A stretch of DNA of 64,000 nucleotides, from assembly GCF_022179725.1 (NCBI RefSeq), contig NZ_BPRC01000006.1, forward strand, positions 62,001-126,000, read 5' to 3'. The position numbers were made by a program, and so were the translations under genes. This document shows positions 17,069-25,607 of the stretch, one piece after another (within the stretch, counting starts at the first letter, position 1; each line of letters begins with the position of its first letter). Origin of the DNA: Methylorubrum aminovorans (GTDB taxonomy: Bacteria > Pseudomonadota > Alphaproteobacteria > Rhizobiales > Beijerinckiaceae). Below the pieces are notes generated by a model, which made no database searches, had not been told where the DNA came from, and saw only the letters and a list, made by a program, of their open reading frames with translations.

Positions 17069-19207
17069 GTGACCGAAGCAGCGACCCTGGACAGGACCGA
17101 CGTCCCGACGACCCGCCTGCGGGTGACCGGCATGGACTGCGCGTCCTGCGCGGCGAAGGTCGAGGCCGCCGTGCGCCGCCTGCCCGACATCGCGCAGGTG
17201 CAGGTCTCGGTGGCCGCCGAGACGCTCGCGGTGCGTCACGGACCCGGGACCGATGCGAGAATGATCGCTGACACCGTCCGCGGCCTCGGCTACGGGGCCG
17301 AGGACCCGGACGCCGTGGCGTTGGGGGATACCGCTGAGACACCTTGGTGGAGGGCGCCGAAAGCCCTGCTGGCGGCTTCCTGCGGCGCGGCCCTGGTGAC
17401 AGCCTACGCGCTCGGGCACGTCGCGCCGATTACCGAGCGCTGGGCTTTCCTCGCGGCCATGGCGGTTGGGCTGGTGCCGGTTGCCCGACGAGCTATCTTG
17501 GCCGCCCGGCATGGGACGCCTTTCTCCATCGAGATGCTCATGACGATCGCCGCCGTCGGCGCGACCGTCATCGGGGCGACCGAGGAGGCGGCGACCGTCG
17601 TCTTCCTGTTCCTGATCGGCGAAGTTCTGGAGGGCGTCGCTGCCGGTCGAGCCCGGGCGAGCATCCGTGGGTTGACCGGTCTCGTCCCGGAGACGGCGCT
17701 GCTGGAACGCGACGGCACGACTGAATCTGTGCCCGCCGCGAGCCTCAAGGTCGGCGCCACCGTGCTGGTGCGGCCGGGTGACCGCGTCCCGGCGGACGGG
17801 ACCATCCTCGACGGCGGGAGCGACGTCGACGAGGCGTCGGTCACCGGTGAGAGCGTGCCGAGGCGCAAGGAGCCTGGCGACGCAGTCTTCGCCGGGACGG
17901 TCAACGGCGACGGGGCGCTCCGCGTCCGGGTGACCGCGGCTGCCAAGGACAACACCATCGCCCGGGTGGTGCAGCTGGTGGAGGAAGCGCAGGAGGCGAA
18001 GGCGCCGACCGAGCGCCTGATCGACCGGTTCTCCAGGGTCTACACCCCCGCCGTCGTCGCGGTGGCCACCTTGGTGGCGGTGGTCCCGCCGCTTCTCACG
18101 GGCGGCGCGTGGGGGGATTGGGTCTACAAGGGGTTGGCGATCCTGCTGATCGGCTGCCCCTGCGCGCTCGTCATCTCGACGCCGGCGGCCATCGCGGCCG
18201 GCCTCTCGGCCGGGGCCCGGCGCGGGCTTCTCATCAAGGGCGGCGCCGTCCTGGAGCGGCTGGCCTCGGTGACGACGGTCGCCTTCGACAAGACGGGAAC
18301 CCTGACGGAGGGCAAGCCCGTCGTGACGAACGTGGTGGCATTCGGGAGGTCCGAGCGGGACGTGCTGTCGCTGTCGGGCGCCCTTGAGGGTGGCTCCTCG
18401 CACCCGCTCGCCCGGGCCGTGCTGGCCAAGGCCGCCGAGGCCGGAGCGCCGGTGCCCCCGGCATTCGGGGCCCAGGCATTCGGCGGCAAGGGCATCGCCA
18501 GCAAGGTCGGGGGGCTCGACTTGTTCCTTGGCTCGCCGAGGGAAGCCGGCGCGCGCGTGCCGTTCACGCCCGATCAGGAGGAGCGGGTCTCCGGGCTCCA
18601 GGGCGAGGGTAAGACCGTGTCCGTGCTCCTCGCGAACGGGGCGGTAGCCGGGCTGCTCGCGATGCGAGACGAGCCCAGGTCCGACGCGAGGGAGGGGGTC
18701 GACCGCCTTGCGTCGCTCGGCGTCGGCGCGATCATGCTGACCGGCGACACCGCGCGGACGGCCTGGGCCGTGGCGGCCGCGCTCGGCATCGAGGTGTGGG
18801 CCGAGCTCCTGCCTGAGGACAAGCAGCGGATCGTGCGGGAGCGCCAAGCCACTGGCGCCGTGGTGGCCAAGGTCGGCGACGGCATCAACGACGCGCCGGC
18901 GCTCGCGGCCGCGGACGTCGGTATCGCGATGGGTGGGGGCGCCGACGTGGCGCTTGAGACGGCGGATGCGGCGGCCCTGCACGGACGCGTCGCAGACATC
19001 GCCCGGATGATCGAGCTTTCGCGCCGGACGCTGTTCAACATCAGGACGAACATCGCCCTGGCGCTCGGCTTGAAGGCAGTGTTCCTGGTCACGACGGTTC
19101 TAGGGGTCACCGGCCTATGGCCTGCCATCCTGGCGGATACCGGGGCAACCGTGCTGGTGACGGCAAACGCGCTGCGGCTCCTTGGAGAGGGAAGATCGAG
19201 CGCCTGA
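17069..19207 (+). CDS. Heavy-metal P1B-type ATPase (Zn/Cd/Pb exporter, ZntA/CadA type)
   Basis: 712 residues from a GTG with AAGGAAGG eight bases upstream. Order: one heavy-metal-associated domain with GMDCASCAAKVE, transmembrane helices, the actuator region, the ion-path motif GCPCALVIS, phosphorylation site AFDKTGTLTEG, the SSHPLA nucleotide-binding motif and the hinge GDGINDAP. The CPC motif with this layout fits the P1B-2 group exporting Zn2+, Cd2+ and Pb2+. It is controlled from the divergent MerR-type promoter just upstream. Confidence 0.96.
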   Translation: MTEAATLDRTDVPTTRLRVTGMDCASCAAKVEAAVRRLPDIAQVQVSVAAETLAVRHGPGTDARMIADTVRGLGYGAEDPDAVALGDTAETPWWRAPKALLAASCGAALVTAYALGHVAPITERWAFLAAMAVGLVPVARRAILAARHGTPFSIEMLMTIAAVGATVIGATEEAATVVFLFLIGEVLEGVAAGRARASIRGLTGLVPETALLERDGTTESVPAASLKVGATVLVRPGDRVPADGTILDGGSDVDEASVTGESVPRRKEPGDAVFAGTVNGDGALRVRVTAAAKDNTIARVVQLVEEAQEAKAPTERLIDRFSRVYTPAVVAVATLVAVVPPLLTGGAWGDWVYKGLAILLIGCPCALVISTPAAIAAGLSAGARRGLLIKGGAVLERLASVTTVAFDKTGTLTEGKPVVTNVVAFGRSERDVLSLSGALEGGSSHPLARAVLAKAAEAGAPVPPAFGAQAFGGKGIASKVGGLDLFLGSPREAGARVPFTPDQEERVSGLQGEGKTVSVLLANGAVAGLLAMRDEPRSDAREGVDRLASLGVGAIMLTGDTARTAWAVAAALGIEVWAELLPEDKQRIVRERQATGAVVAKVGDGINDAPALAAADVGIAMGGGADVALETADAAALHGRVADIARMIELSRRTLFNIRTNIALALGLKAVFLVTTVLGVTGLWPAILADTGATVLVTANALRLLGEGRSSA

Positions 19208-19401
19208 GGCCCTTCACGTTCCCACCATGGGAGGTCCCATCCGTGTGCGACGTCATCAACGGGAGAGCGTCACGCAAAGCTTCAAGGTCAAAAGGATGGG
19301 CTGCGGCGGCTTAAAACGGTCGAGTGACGGATGGCGTTCGGACAGTTCGTCGGAGCCATCCGCTTTCGTGCCCCCTTCCCATCGAGGAGGAAGGAGAGTG
19401 C

Positions 19402-19421
19402 AACCTCTAAGGACTGGAGGT
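19402..19421. promoter_or_regulatory. Third MerR-type dyad, upstream of second regulator
   Basis: Dyad AACCTCTA-AGGA-CTGGAGGTT, which matches the two operators at 16507-16523 and 17015-17031 in its CCTCTA/TGGAGG half-sites. It ends 12 bases before the ATG of the second MerR-family gene. No good -10 is seen at the expected spacing on the plus strand, so this may be an autorepression site rather than an activated promoter. Confidence 0.6.
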
Positions 19422-19432
19422 TTGGCCGGGAT

Positions 19433-19861
19433 ATGAACATTTCAATCGGAGAGCTGTCGCGCCGCACGGGCGTGAAGGTGCCAACCATCCGCTACTACGA
19501 GGGAGCAGGCTTGATGCCGGCCCCGACCCGCACCGAGGGCAAGCAGCGTCGCTATTTGGAGACAGAGATATCCCGGCTCAATTTCATCCGTCATGCGCGC
19601 GAACTCGGATTCGAGATCCAGGCGATTCGCGAGTTGCTGGCTCTGTCCACCGAGCCGGACCGGTCCTGCGCGGAGGTGGACGGCATCGCCCGTCGACACA
19701 TGGCCGAGGTCGAGCGTCGAATCGGGCAACTCGTGGCTTTGCGCGGAGAGTTGCGGCGCATGGTCGAGGCATGTGGCCACGGTCGGGTGGGGGAGTGTCG
19801 GGTGATCGAGACGCTGGCCGACCATCGACAGTGCGCGCATGAGCACGGCCGCATCTCCTGA
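19433..19861 (+). CDS. MerR-family metal regulator, second CadR-like copy
   Basis: 142 residues. The HTH domain with TIRYYEGAGLMP and RRYLETEISRL is followed by FIRHARELGFEIQAIRELL and a metal-binding C-terminus with cysteines in DRSCAEVD, VEACGHGRVGECRVIE and HRQCAHEHG. It is close to the regulator at 16582-17004 in design, but has its own ATG start and dyad. With the first copy it brackets the P-type ATPase. The two may respond to different metals or one may be autoregulatory; the sequence does not decide. Confidence 0.9.
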   Translation: MNISIGELSRRTGVKVPTIRYYEGAGLMPAPTRTEGKQRRYLETEISRLNFIRHARELGFEIQAIRELLALSTEPDRSCAEVDGIARRHMAEVERRIGQLVALRGELRRMVEACGHGRVGECRVIETLADHRQCAHEHGRIS

Positions 19862-20027
19862 ATCCGGGACCTGCTCAGGAAAAGCCGGGCAAGCTTGCGC
19901 CGTGTCGGCCATGACGCAGCGCTGGTTTATCCGCCACGAAAGTTTCAGCTCGTGCTGCGGTCAAAGGTCTTTCGGATGAACACGTTGGGCCTGCCGACCC
20001 TCGCTGTTCTCGCCGTAGCCGTAAATA

Positions 20028-20491
20028 GGACCCGCACAGCACCTTATCGACCGTGCCGGCTGGCTTCGCGTCGCGGCGTTTAGCACCAACGATGGACCCG
20101 TATCGACCGCGAGCCTCAGCGTCGGCGTCGCGGTGTCCGCCACGCACAAACGGGGAGATCCTGATGGCTAGCGCGATGTCGATGGCGGTCGGGAAGTGCC
20201 CTTCGGTCAATTCCCGGTCCGAGACCGAGCGGGCCGACCGCGAGCGGCTCGAACTCACCGACGACCCCTGGCGAAGCGCCAAAATCTCGCTCGCATCTAC
20301 GTCGAGCGCGGGCCCGAATACACGGAGGTAGCGGCCTCGCTGGTGTTCCTCGCCATTCTCGGCGCCCTCGGGGCGAAGGCGGGTGGTGCCGCAGTGCCGC
20401 GGGCGACGGTACAGTACAGGTGACGTTCCGGGGATCACTCGCCGTGGGCGTCACCGCAGGCATCGGGAGCCTCGTCGGCAAGGTCGTGTGA
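20028..20491 (+). pseudogene. Decayed VIT1/CCC1-family transporter
   Basis: Pieces of a VIT-family Fe/Mn transporter lie in order but in different frames. HLIDRAGWLRV, TNDGPVSTASLSVGVAV and the lead-in to RGD are in one frame (about 20040-20140). SAMSMAVGKCPSVNSRSETE is in a second (about 20163-20230). LARIYVERGP then SLVFLAILGALGAKAGG are in a third (about 20285-20420). TFRGSLAVGVTAGIGSLVG is in the last (about 20420-20491). Several frameshifts and an internal deletion of the middle helices leave no functional protein. VIT proteins move Fe2+/Mn2+ across membranes. Confidence 0.75.
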
Positions 20492-20559
20492 CGAGGCTCG
20501 AAGGCAGGACGGGGTGAGCCTGGAACGCGCCGAGAACCGCCACCGGGGGATTTCGAGCC

Positions 20560-20961
20560 TCAATCCCCCTGCGACGCACGCCTGCCGCGGGCGGGGCGCG
20601 GCTTGGCGGAACCGCCCGAGGGACCCGGGTCGGAGACGATCCCGGCTTCCTGGACTCCCTGTCCGAAGGGAGCCGCCGGGACGCCCGCCTCCGTTCTCCG
20701 CCCGCTCACGATCACGCCGACGTATCCCTCGCCCGCGATGAAACGGGCGCCCGCGCCGCGAAGGGCCGCGACCAAGCGCTTCGCAAGCGCGACTCGGATC
20801 GCGATGAAGCCGTTCTCGTAGTCGTTGATCGACTTCTTCGAAACGCGCGCCAGCAGGTGAAGCTCCTGCTGGGTGAGACCGACCAGCAGGCGGGCGGCTT
20901 GGCATAGGTATCCTGGCACGGTCCGGTCCGGAGGGAAATCCGCAGCCGAGGCGAAGTCCAC
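20560..20961 (-). CDS. XRE-family helix-turn-helix regulator
   Basis: About 133 residues from a GTG (VDFASAADFP); a GTG 14 codons later is an alternative. The HTH core is GYLCQAARLLVGLTQQELHLLARVSKKSINDYENG, here noted as residues 17-51, followed by IAIRVALAKRLVAALRGAGARFI and a Pro/Gly/Arg tail. This is the compact Cro/CI type common beside accessory modules. It is divergent to the cluster beginning at 21104, and the palindrome at 20998-21012 lies in the gap. It is therefore the best candidate to bind the TATACC-N3-GGTATA motif. Confidence 0.75.
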   Translation of the reverse strand: MDFASAADFPPDRTVPGYLCQAARLLVGLTQQELHLLARVSKKSINDYENGFIAIRVALAKRLVAALRGAGARFIAGEGYVGVIVSGRRTEAGVPAAPFGQGVQEAGIVSDPGPSGGSAKPRPARGRRASQGD

Positions 20962-20997
20962 TCCCCGAGGCGCGTCGGGCGAGGCTTGAAAGATTTT

Positions 20998-21012
20998 TAT
21001 AGCACAGGTATA
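20998..21012. promoter_or_regulatory. TATACC-N3-GGTATA palindrome, site 1
   Basis: Sequence TATAGC-ACA-GGTATA, one mismatch from the perfect palindrome, in the gap between the XRE regulator and the 21104 gene. The right half merges into a -10-like TATAAT (21009-21014), so a protein bound here would block a plus-strand promoter. Confidence 0.6.
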
Positions 21013-21103
21013 ATTGGGAACTTCAACAAGCACCGCCGACTGCCCGCCCCCGCCCGACTGATCGTCGAGCGGGAGGGCCGCTTTCCGCCTTTGGGGTTTC
21101 GCC

Positions 21104-22081
21104 ATGATCATCGCGCTGTTCGGCGGCGATGGCCGTGCCGTTGGCACGCACGCCGCCTTCCTGATTGCCCGTGCCGCAGCCTCGGTCGGCACCGCCACGA
21201 CGCTCCTGCGCGTCGTAGGCGCGCACGAATCCCGGCTGCCTCGACTCGACAGCGTGCCGGACACGCTGCGCGTTGTCGAGCTTTGCAGGGACGGTCCCTC
21301 CTTCGCAGAGGACTTCCCGCGGGAAGCGGCCGCCGATCCCGCGCGACGCCTCGTGGTGCTCGACCTGCCGCCAGGGTGGGCGGCGGACTGCCCGGTTGAT
21401 CTCGGGGAATGTCCCAGGGTGATCGCCGTCGGACCGTCCGTCCTCGAACGCGCCATGGCCGTGTCCATGCTGCGCGCGACCGCGCATGCCGCCGTCCCTT
21501 GGCTGCTGGGGTGCGGTTTCCCCTCACTCGGAGCGTCCGACCGAACCGTGCGCGACACGGCGGCGGCCGCGGGCCTGGACGACACCTCGATCCGCGTGAT
21601 CCCTCGCGGCCTGCCGGCTCCGCTGCGGGACGCCGCCGCCCCGGCCCATGGATCCCTGCTCGCGTCCCTGTCCGTTCGCGCTGCGCTTCGCGTGCTGAAC
21701 GCGGTCGTACCCGGTGCGGTCCCGATGCCGGGGCATCCCGGCGACGTCATCGCTCCCGTCCTGGCCGGGATGGGCGAGGCGGACCGCCGCGACGCGCAGG
21801 ACCGGCTCCGGGACCTTGCCGATGCCTTGGACGCCGCGGAGGACGGCGAATACCCGTCCGCGGAGGAACTCGCCGCCGCCCCCGTCCTTGAGGAATGGGA
21901 GTTCGGGATGCGGCCGGTCGCGGCGCTCGTCGGTCGCGTCACGCACCATCCGGACTTTCCCCCAGGTCGCCGGGTCCGAACCTCGGAAGTCTACGTTTCC
22001 GACCGTCGTACCTGGGCGCGCACCTATTCCAGGCTCTACCGCCTGGGACGGCCCGCCGGTCCGCGTCCCTCCCTGCAGTAG
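21104..22081 (+). CDS. P-loop-like/DUF6634-like protein, first gene of unknown cluster
   Basis: 325 residues. The N-terminus (MIIALFGGDGRAVGTHAAFL) is shaped like the start of a ParA/MinD ATPase, but the Walker A Lys and Ser/Thr are missing, so ATP binding is doubtful. The C-terminal 90 residues (EEWEFGMRPVAALVGRVTHH, then RTSEVYVSDRRTW and SRLYRLGRP) resemble small proteins annotated as DUF6634, from memory. The palindromic operator lies about 92 bases upstream and the next gene starts 133 bases downstream. Function unknown. Confidence 0.7.
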   Translation: MIIALFGGDGRAVGTHAAFLIARAAASVGTATTLLRVVGAHESRLPRLDSVPDTLRVVELCRDGPSFAEDFPREAAADPARRLVVLDLPPGWAADCPVDLGECPRVIAVGPSVLERAMAVSMLRATAHAAVPWLLGCGFPSLGASDRTVRDTAAAAGLDDTSIRVIPRGLPAPLRDAAAPAHGSLLASLSVRAALRVLNAVVPGAVPMPGHPGDVIAPVLAGMGEADRRDAQDRLRDLADALDAAEDGEYPSAEELAAAPVLEEWEFGMRPVAALVGRVTHHPDFPPGRRVRTSEVYVSDRRTWARTYSRLYRLGRPAGPRPSLQ

Positions 22082-22214
22082 CGCACCGTCTCCCTTTCCG
22101 TCGAGGCGGGTCGCCCCTCCCTCGCTCGAAAGGCGGAAGCCGGTCCCGCCCGTCGAGATGTGGGCGGGGGAGCCCTCGCCGCCTGTCCGGGCGGCCATGC
22201 GAGGATGTCAGGAG

Positions 22215-23489
22215 ATGCCCGTGCACCCCCAAGGCGAACGTCGCTGGGCGCTGCCGGCGGCGGGCGGTTCGACGTCCCTCACCAGGTTGTGGCGGACGGT
22301 CGGACCGGGCGCCCTCGCGCCCGATCTGGCCAAGCCGTTGCTGGCTGCGGCGACGGCTGCCCTCCAAGGGTCCGGTCCCTCCGTGGCCGCCTCGGAATGG
22401 GAAGACGCCCCGGCGGCGCTCCGCGACGCCCGGGCGGTCCTCGGACGATGCGGTCCGGCGCATCCCGACGTCGACGTGGTCGCCACCGCGGCGCTCGCGC
22501 TGGCGCTTCGCGGCGAAAAGGCTGCCGCGACGTTCCTCGCCGATGCGCTCGACCGTCTCGCCGCCGACGGGACGGGCGGACCGCACCATGCCCGGTTCGC
22601 CTATGCGTGGCGGTCCCGGGTGGAACTTAAGCCGGCGGGCGTCTCCGCCGGGAGCGACGACGGGGCGCCGGACCGGCTGCGGCTTCCGGGTGACGACACC
22701 GAGGGAGAACCGATGCGCCTATGGATCTTTTCGGACCTGCACATCGACATCGGGAGTCCATGGACCCCAGCCTCGATCCCCGGGGCCGATCTCGCGGTGG
22801 TCGCCGGCGACGTCGGCGAGGGCCTCGTCAAGTCAATCGCGTGGCTCGCCGCGACGGTCCGGCCGCATATGCCGGTCGCGTTCGTGGCCGGAAACCATGA
22901 ATTCTACCGTCGATGCCTGCCGGACGAGTTGCAGGCGGGGCGCGCGGCCGCGATGGAGGCCGGAATTCACCTCCTGGAGAACGACACCGTCCGCTTCGGC
23001 GACGTCGTGGTCTCGGGATGCACCCTGTGGACGGATTACGAGCTCGACGGACCGGCGACGCGGGTCCCCGCCATGCGGGACGCACGCGTGGGCCTCAACG
23101 ATCACCGCCTCATCGCCTGGAGCCGCAAGCCGGAGTGGCGGCGGTTCCGGCCGGAGGAGGCGCTCGCGCTGCACCTCGCGTCACGCCGCTTCCTCGAAAC
23201 CGCGCTCCGGTCCGCCGCGGACGCGACGACGCGGGCGCACGTCGTGGTCACGCATCACGCTCCCGCGGCGGGGAGCGTCGCGCCGCGGTTCCTCGGCAAG
23301 CCGCTCAATGCCGCCTACGCGTCGCGGTTGGACGACCTGATCGAGGCCGGTCGGCCTTCGCTCTGGGTCCACGGGCACACCCATACGCCGTTCGACTACC
23401 GCCTCGGCGGGACCCGCGTGCTCTGCAACCCGCGAGGATATCCCGGCGAGAACCCGCGCTTCCAGCCCGGGCTGGTCGTCGAGGTCTGA
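22215..23489 (+). CDS. Helical domain fused to metallophosphoesterase
   Basis: 424 residues in one frame. Residues 1-165 are a helical domain similar to the C-terminal half of the protein at 24963-25559. From about 167 comes a calcineurin-like phosphoesterase with all metal ligands: SDLHID, AGDVGEG, AGNHEFY, VTHHAPA and VHGHTHTPFDY. An internal ATG at 22713 has a strong GAGGGAG site, so the enzyme may also be made alone. Such enzymes hydrolyse phosphodiesters in nucleotides or nucleic acids. It lies beside a dead paralogue (23677-24693). Confidence 0.85.
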   Translation: MPVHPQGERRWALPAAGGSTSLTRLWRTVGPGALAPDLAKPLLAAATAALQGSGPSVAASEWEDAPAALRDARAVLGRCGPAHPDVDVVATAALALALRGEKAAATFLADALDRLAADGTGGPHHARFAYAWRSRVELKPAGVSAGSDDGAPDRLRLPGDDTEGEPMRLWIFSDLHIDIGSPWTPASIPGADLAVVAGDVGEGLVKSIAWLAATVRPHMPVAFVAGNHEFYRRCLPDELQAGRAAAMEAGIHLLENDTVRFGDVVVSGCTLWTDYELDGPATRVPAMRDARVGLNDHRLIAWSRKPEWRRFRPEEALALHLASRRFLETALRSAADATTRAHVVVTHHAPAAGSVAPRFLGKPLNAAYASRLDDLIEAGRPSLWVHGHTHTPFDYRLGGTRVLCNPRGYPGENPRFQPGLVVEV

Positions 23490-23676
23490 GACCGCCCGGG
23501 GCGGCCGCCCCGCCCTGACTGCCTCCCGCAAGCCGAGAACCGATGGAGACGCCCTTGCTGGACTTCGCCCGTGAGCCTCGTGCGCTAGGATGCCGGGGAG
23601 CACCTCCGCCGCATCCCATTCCGTTCCGCTCCCAGGGCTCGACCGGAACGGGATCGGCGGCCGCCGGGGGCCTACG

Positions 23677-24693
23677 ATGACGCGGCATGTTCGCCCCCCT
23701 CGTCGTGTTCCGGGCGCCGAGGTCCCGGAGCCGTTGCCGCTTCCGTTTCGGCCCCGAGCGCGGATCGACCCGACGCCCGAGGTGCGGACGGCCTGTCCAG
23801 GACCGGCCTCCGTCGGGAGCCGAAGGGAGAACGCGAGGTTCTGGATCCTGTCCGACCTGCTCATCGACCGCAATCCCGGGTTCCGGCTCCCCGATCCGCT
23901 TCCCGAGTTCGACGTCCTGCTGGTGGCGGGCGGAGTGGCCATAGGGCTGGACGTCGCGTTGAACTGGTTGGCGCGCGCCCTGGACGGCAGACAGGGAAAC
24001 AGGCCCGTCCTGATGGTGGCGGGCAGCGCGGAGCTGTGGTCCGAGACGCCCATGGTGGAGGCGGTCGCCCGCGGCCGGGACCTCGCCCGGGACCTCGGCA
24101 TCCACCTGCTCGCCGACGATGCGGTACGCATCGGTCCCGAGGCCGGCGGCGGGACCGTGGTGGTCGGGGCGACCCTGTGGACCGACTGGTGCCTCGAAGG
24201 GAGCTTCGAGGGCCGCCTAGCCAGGGTCGCGGCCCGCCACAGCTGGGCGGATTGCCGGCGCGTCCTGCTTCGGCGGGGGCGCCCGTGGTCGCCGCTCGAC
24301 GCCCTCGGGGCCCATGCAAGGTCGCGGGGATACATCGAGGACGCCCTCACCAGCATCGTGTGTCAATCGCTGAACGTCGCGAGGGGACCCGGGACGCTCG
24401 TGCCCGGTGTTCGCCCCGGGGACCGCGCCGTCGTGCTCACCCACTTCGCGCCTTCACGCCGTTCGCTGCCCGACGCCTGGACGGGATGGCTCGGGGACGC
24501 CTGGCTGGCAGCCTCGCATGCCTCGGACCTGGAGGATGTCATGCACGCCTGGGGGGCGCCGACGCTCTGGGTCCACGGCCGGGCCGTCGCCCCGGCGGAT
24601 TACCGCATCGGCCGGACCAGGGTCGTCGCCAATCCCTTGCGGCGGTGGGATGCGGCCGATGCCTTCGACCCAGCCTTGGTGGTCGAGGCCTGA
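23677..24693 (+). CDS. Metallophosphoesterase-like pseudoenzyme
   Basis: 338 residues from ATG 23677 (alternative ATG 23590). It aligns along its length with the active enzyme just upstream, yet each catalytic motif is altered: SDLLID for SDLHID, AGGVAIG for AGDVGEG, AGSAELW for AGNHEFY, LTHFAPS for VTHHAPA and VHGRAVAPADY for VHGHTHTPFDY. The fold-determining residues around them remain (WILSDL, VVGATLWTDW, RVVANPL). The frame is intact over 1 kb, so it looks selected rather than decayed: probably a regulatory or binding partner of the active copy. Confidence 0.85.
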   Translation: MTRHVRPPRRVPGAEVPEPLPLPFRPRARIDPTPEVRTACPGPASVGSRRENARFWILSDLLIDRNPGFRLPDPLPEFDVLLVAGGVAIGLDVALNWLARALDGRQGNRPVLMVAGSAELWSETPMVEAVARGRDLARDLGIHLLADDAVRIGPEAGGGTVVVGATLWTDWCLEGSFEGRLARVAARHSWADCRRVLLRRGRPWSPLDALGAHARSRGYIEDALTSIVCQSLNVARGPGTLVPGVRPGDRAVVLTHFAPSRRSLPDAWTGWLGDAWLAASHASDLEDVMHAWGAPTLWVHGRAVAPADYRIGRTRVVANPLRRWDAADAFDPALVVEA

Positions 24694-24873
24694 GATGGGA
24701 ACGTCGACCTACGGCCCAGGGCCGCCCGCACCAAGCTCCCCGGACAGGCCGACGGGCATCGGGAGCCGGGAAAGGTTGGGCCGGTACGGCGCCCATCGCT
24801 GACTTCCCGCCTCGGGCTGCCGCCGCCACGACTTTTCCCGGCCGCCAAAGACAGCAATGGCTTGATCGTCTTA

Positions 24874-24888
24874 TATACCGCAGGTATA
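24874..24888. promoter_or_regulatory. TATACC-N3-GGTATA palindrome, site 2
   Basis: Perfect 6-3-6 palindrome TATACC-GCA-GGTATA with a TATAAT -10 overlapping the right half (24885-24890), 75 bases upstream of the 24963 gene. It implies a second regulated promoter inside the cluster. Confidence 0.65.
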
Positions 24889-24962
24889 ATATAAGCATTC
24901 TCGAACGTCGTGGGCATTCCAACAGCCGGGCCAACCGGGCTGGGCGCTGTGAAACCGAGCCC

Positions 24963-25559
24963 GTGCGCAGCGCGGCGACCGCCTATTCGCCCATCGGGTC
25001 GTTCCGGCTCCCCGTGGGGGCACGGGCCAAGTTTTTCGAAAGCGTGACGGATTCGCTGACCGCCTTGGAACGGGCGGGGCCGCTGGAGGTGGACATGGCA
25101 TCGGAGCCTGGCCGAGTGGTTTCGACTTCGGTTTTGCGGCACGCGATCCGAACCCCGCGGCGCGGCGTGCCGCCCGTGGTCGAAGTCGGCGTGGTGGCGG
25201 CTTGGCGTACGTACCCGCCCGGACGCCTCGACCGGGCGGAAGCAACGGCCCTCGCGCGGCTGCTGGCGACGACGTCGATACTCGGCGAAACGCGCTGGTC
25301 CGCGGCAAGGGACGGGGACGCGGCCGCGGCCACGGCGCTCGCCATCCGTCACGTCCGCACGTGCGGCGCGGCTTCGGTCGCGTCGGATCTCGTGATGGGC
25401 AATCTCCTGCTGATGGCCGAGCGCGGCGACGCGACCGCGCCGGCGGTCATCGCCTACGCCCTGCGCGCGCTGGCACGGCGCAGCGCCGACGAGCGCCGGC
25501 TCATGCGGCTCGCGGCGCGATGGGCGCGACCGAGGATGCGCAAGTCTCGCCGCCGCTGA
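24963..25559 (+). CDS. Helical protein of unknown cluster
   Basis: 198 residues from a GTG (VRSAATAYSPIGSFRLP); an ATG at 25095 (MASEPGRVV) is an alternative start. The C-terminal half (NLLLMAERGDATAPAVIAYA, then RRLMRLAARWARPR) matches the N-terminal helical domain of the protein at 22215 (ALALRGEKAAATFLADALDR, then ARFAYAWRSR). That shared domain ties the two into one system. It precedes the AAA protease gene by 48 bases. No known family is recognised. Confidence 0.65.
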   Translation: MRSAATAYSPIGSFRLPVGARAKFFESVTDSLTALERAGPLEVDMASEPGRVVSTSVLRHAIRTPRRGVPPVVEVGVVAAWRTYPPGRLDRAEATALARLLATTSILGETRWSAARDGDAAAATALAIRHVRTCGAASVASDLVMGNLLLMAERGDATAPAVIAYALRALARRSADERRLMRLAARWARPRMRKSRRR

Positions 25560-25607
25560 ACCATCGGCCCCCCACCATCGAAGTCCCGTGCGAAGCCGGA
25601 GGATGCC

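Noticed and set aside
17045..18982. 645-codon minus-strand frame opposite the P-type ATPase
   Set aside because: Shadow of the ATPase with no recognisable domain.
19875..20438. 187-codon minus-strand frame over the VIT remnants
   Set aside because: The plus strand carries ordered VIT motifs, which explain the region better.
21714..22214. N-terminal extension of the phosphoesterase fusion
   Set aside because: It overlaps the DUF6634-like gene in another frame, so the start at 22215 is preferred.
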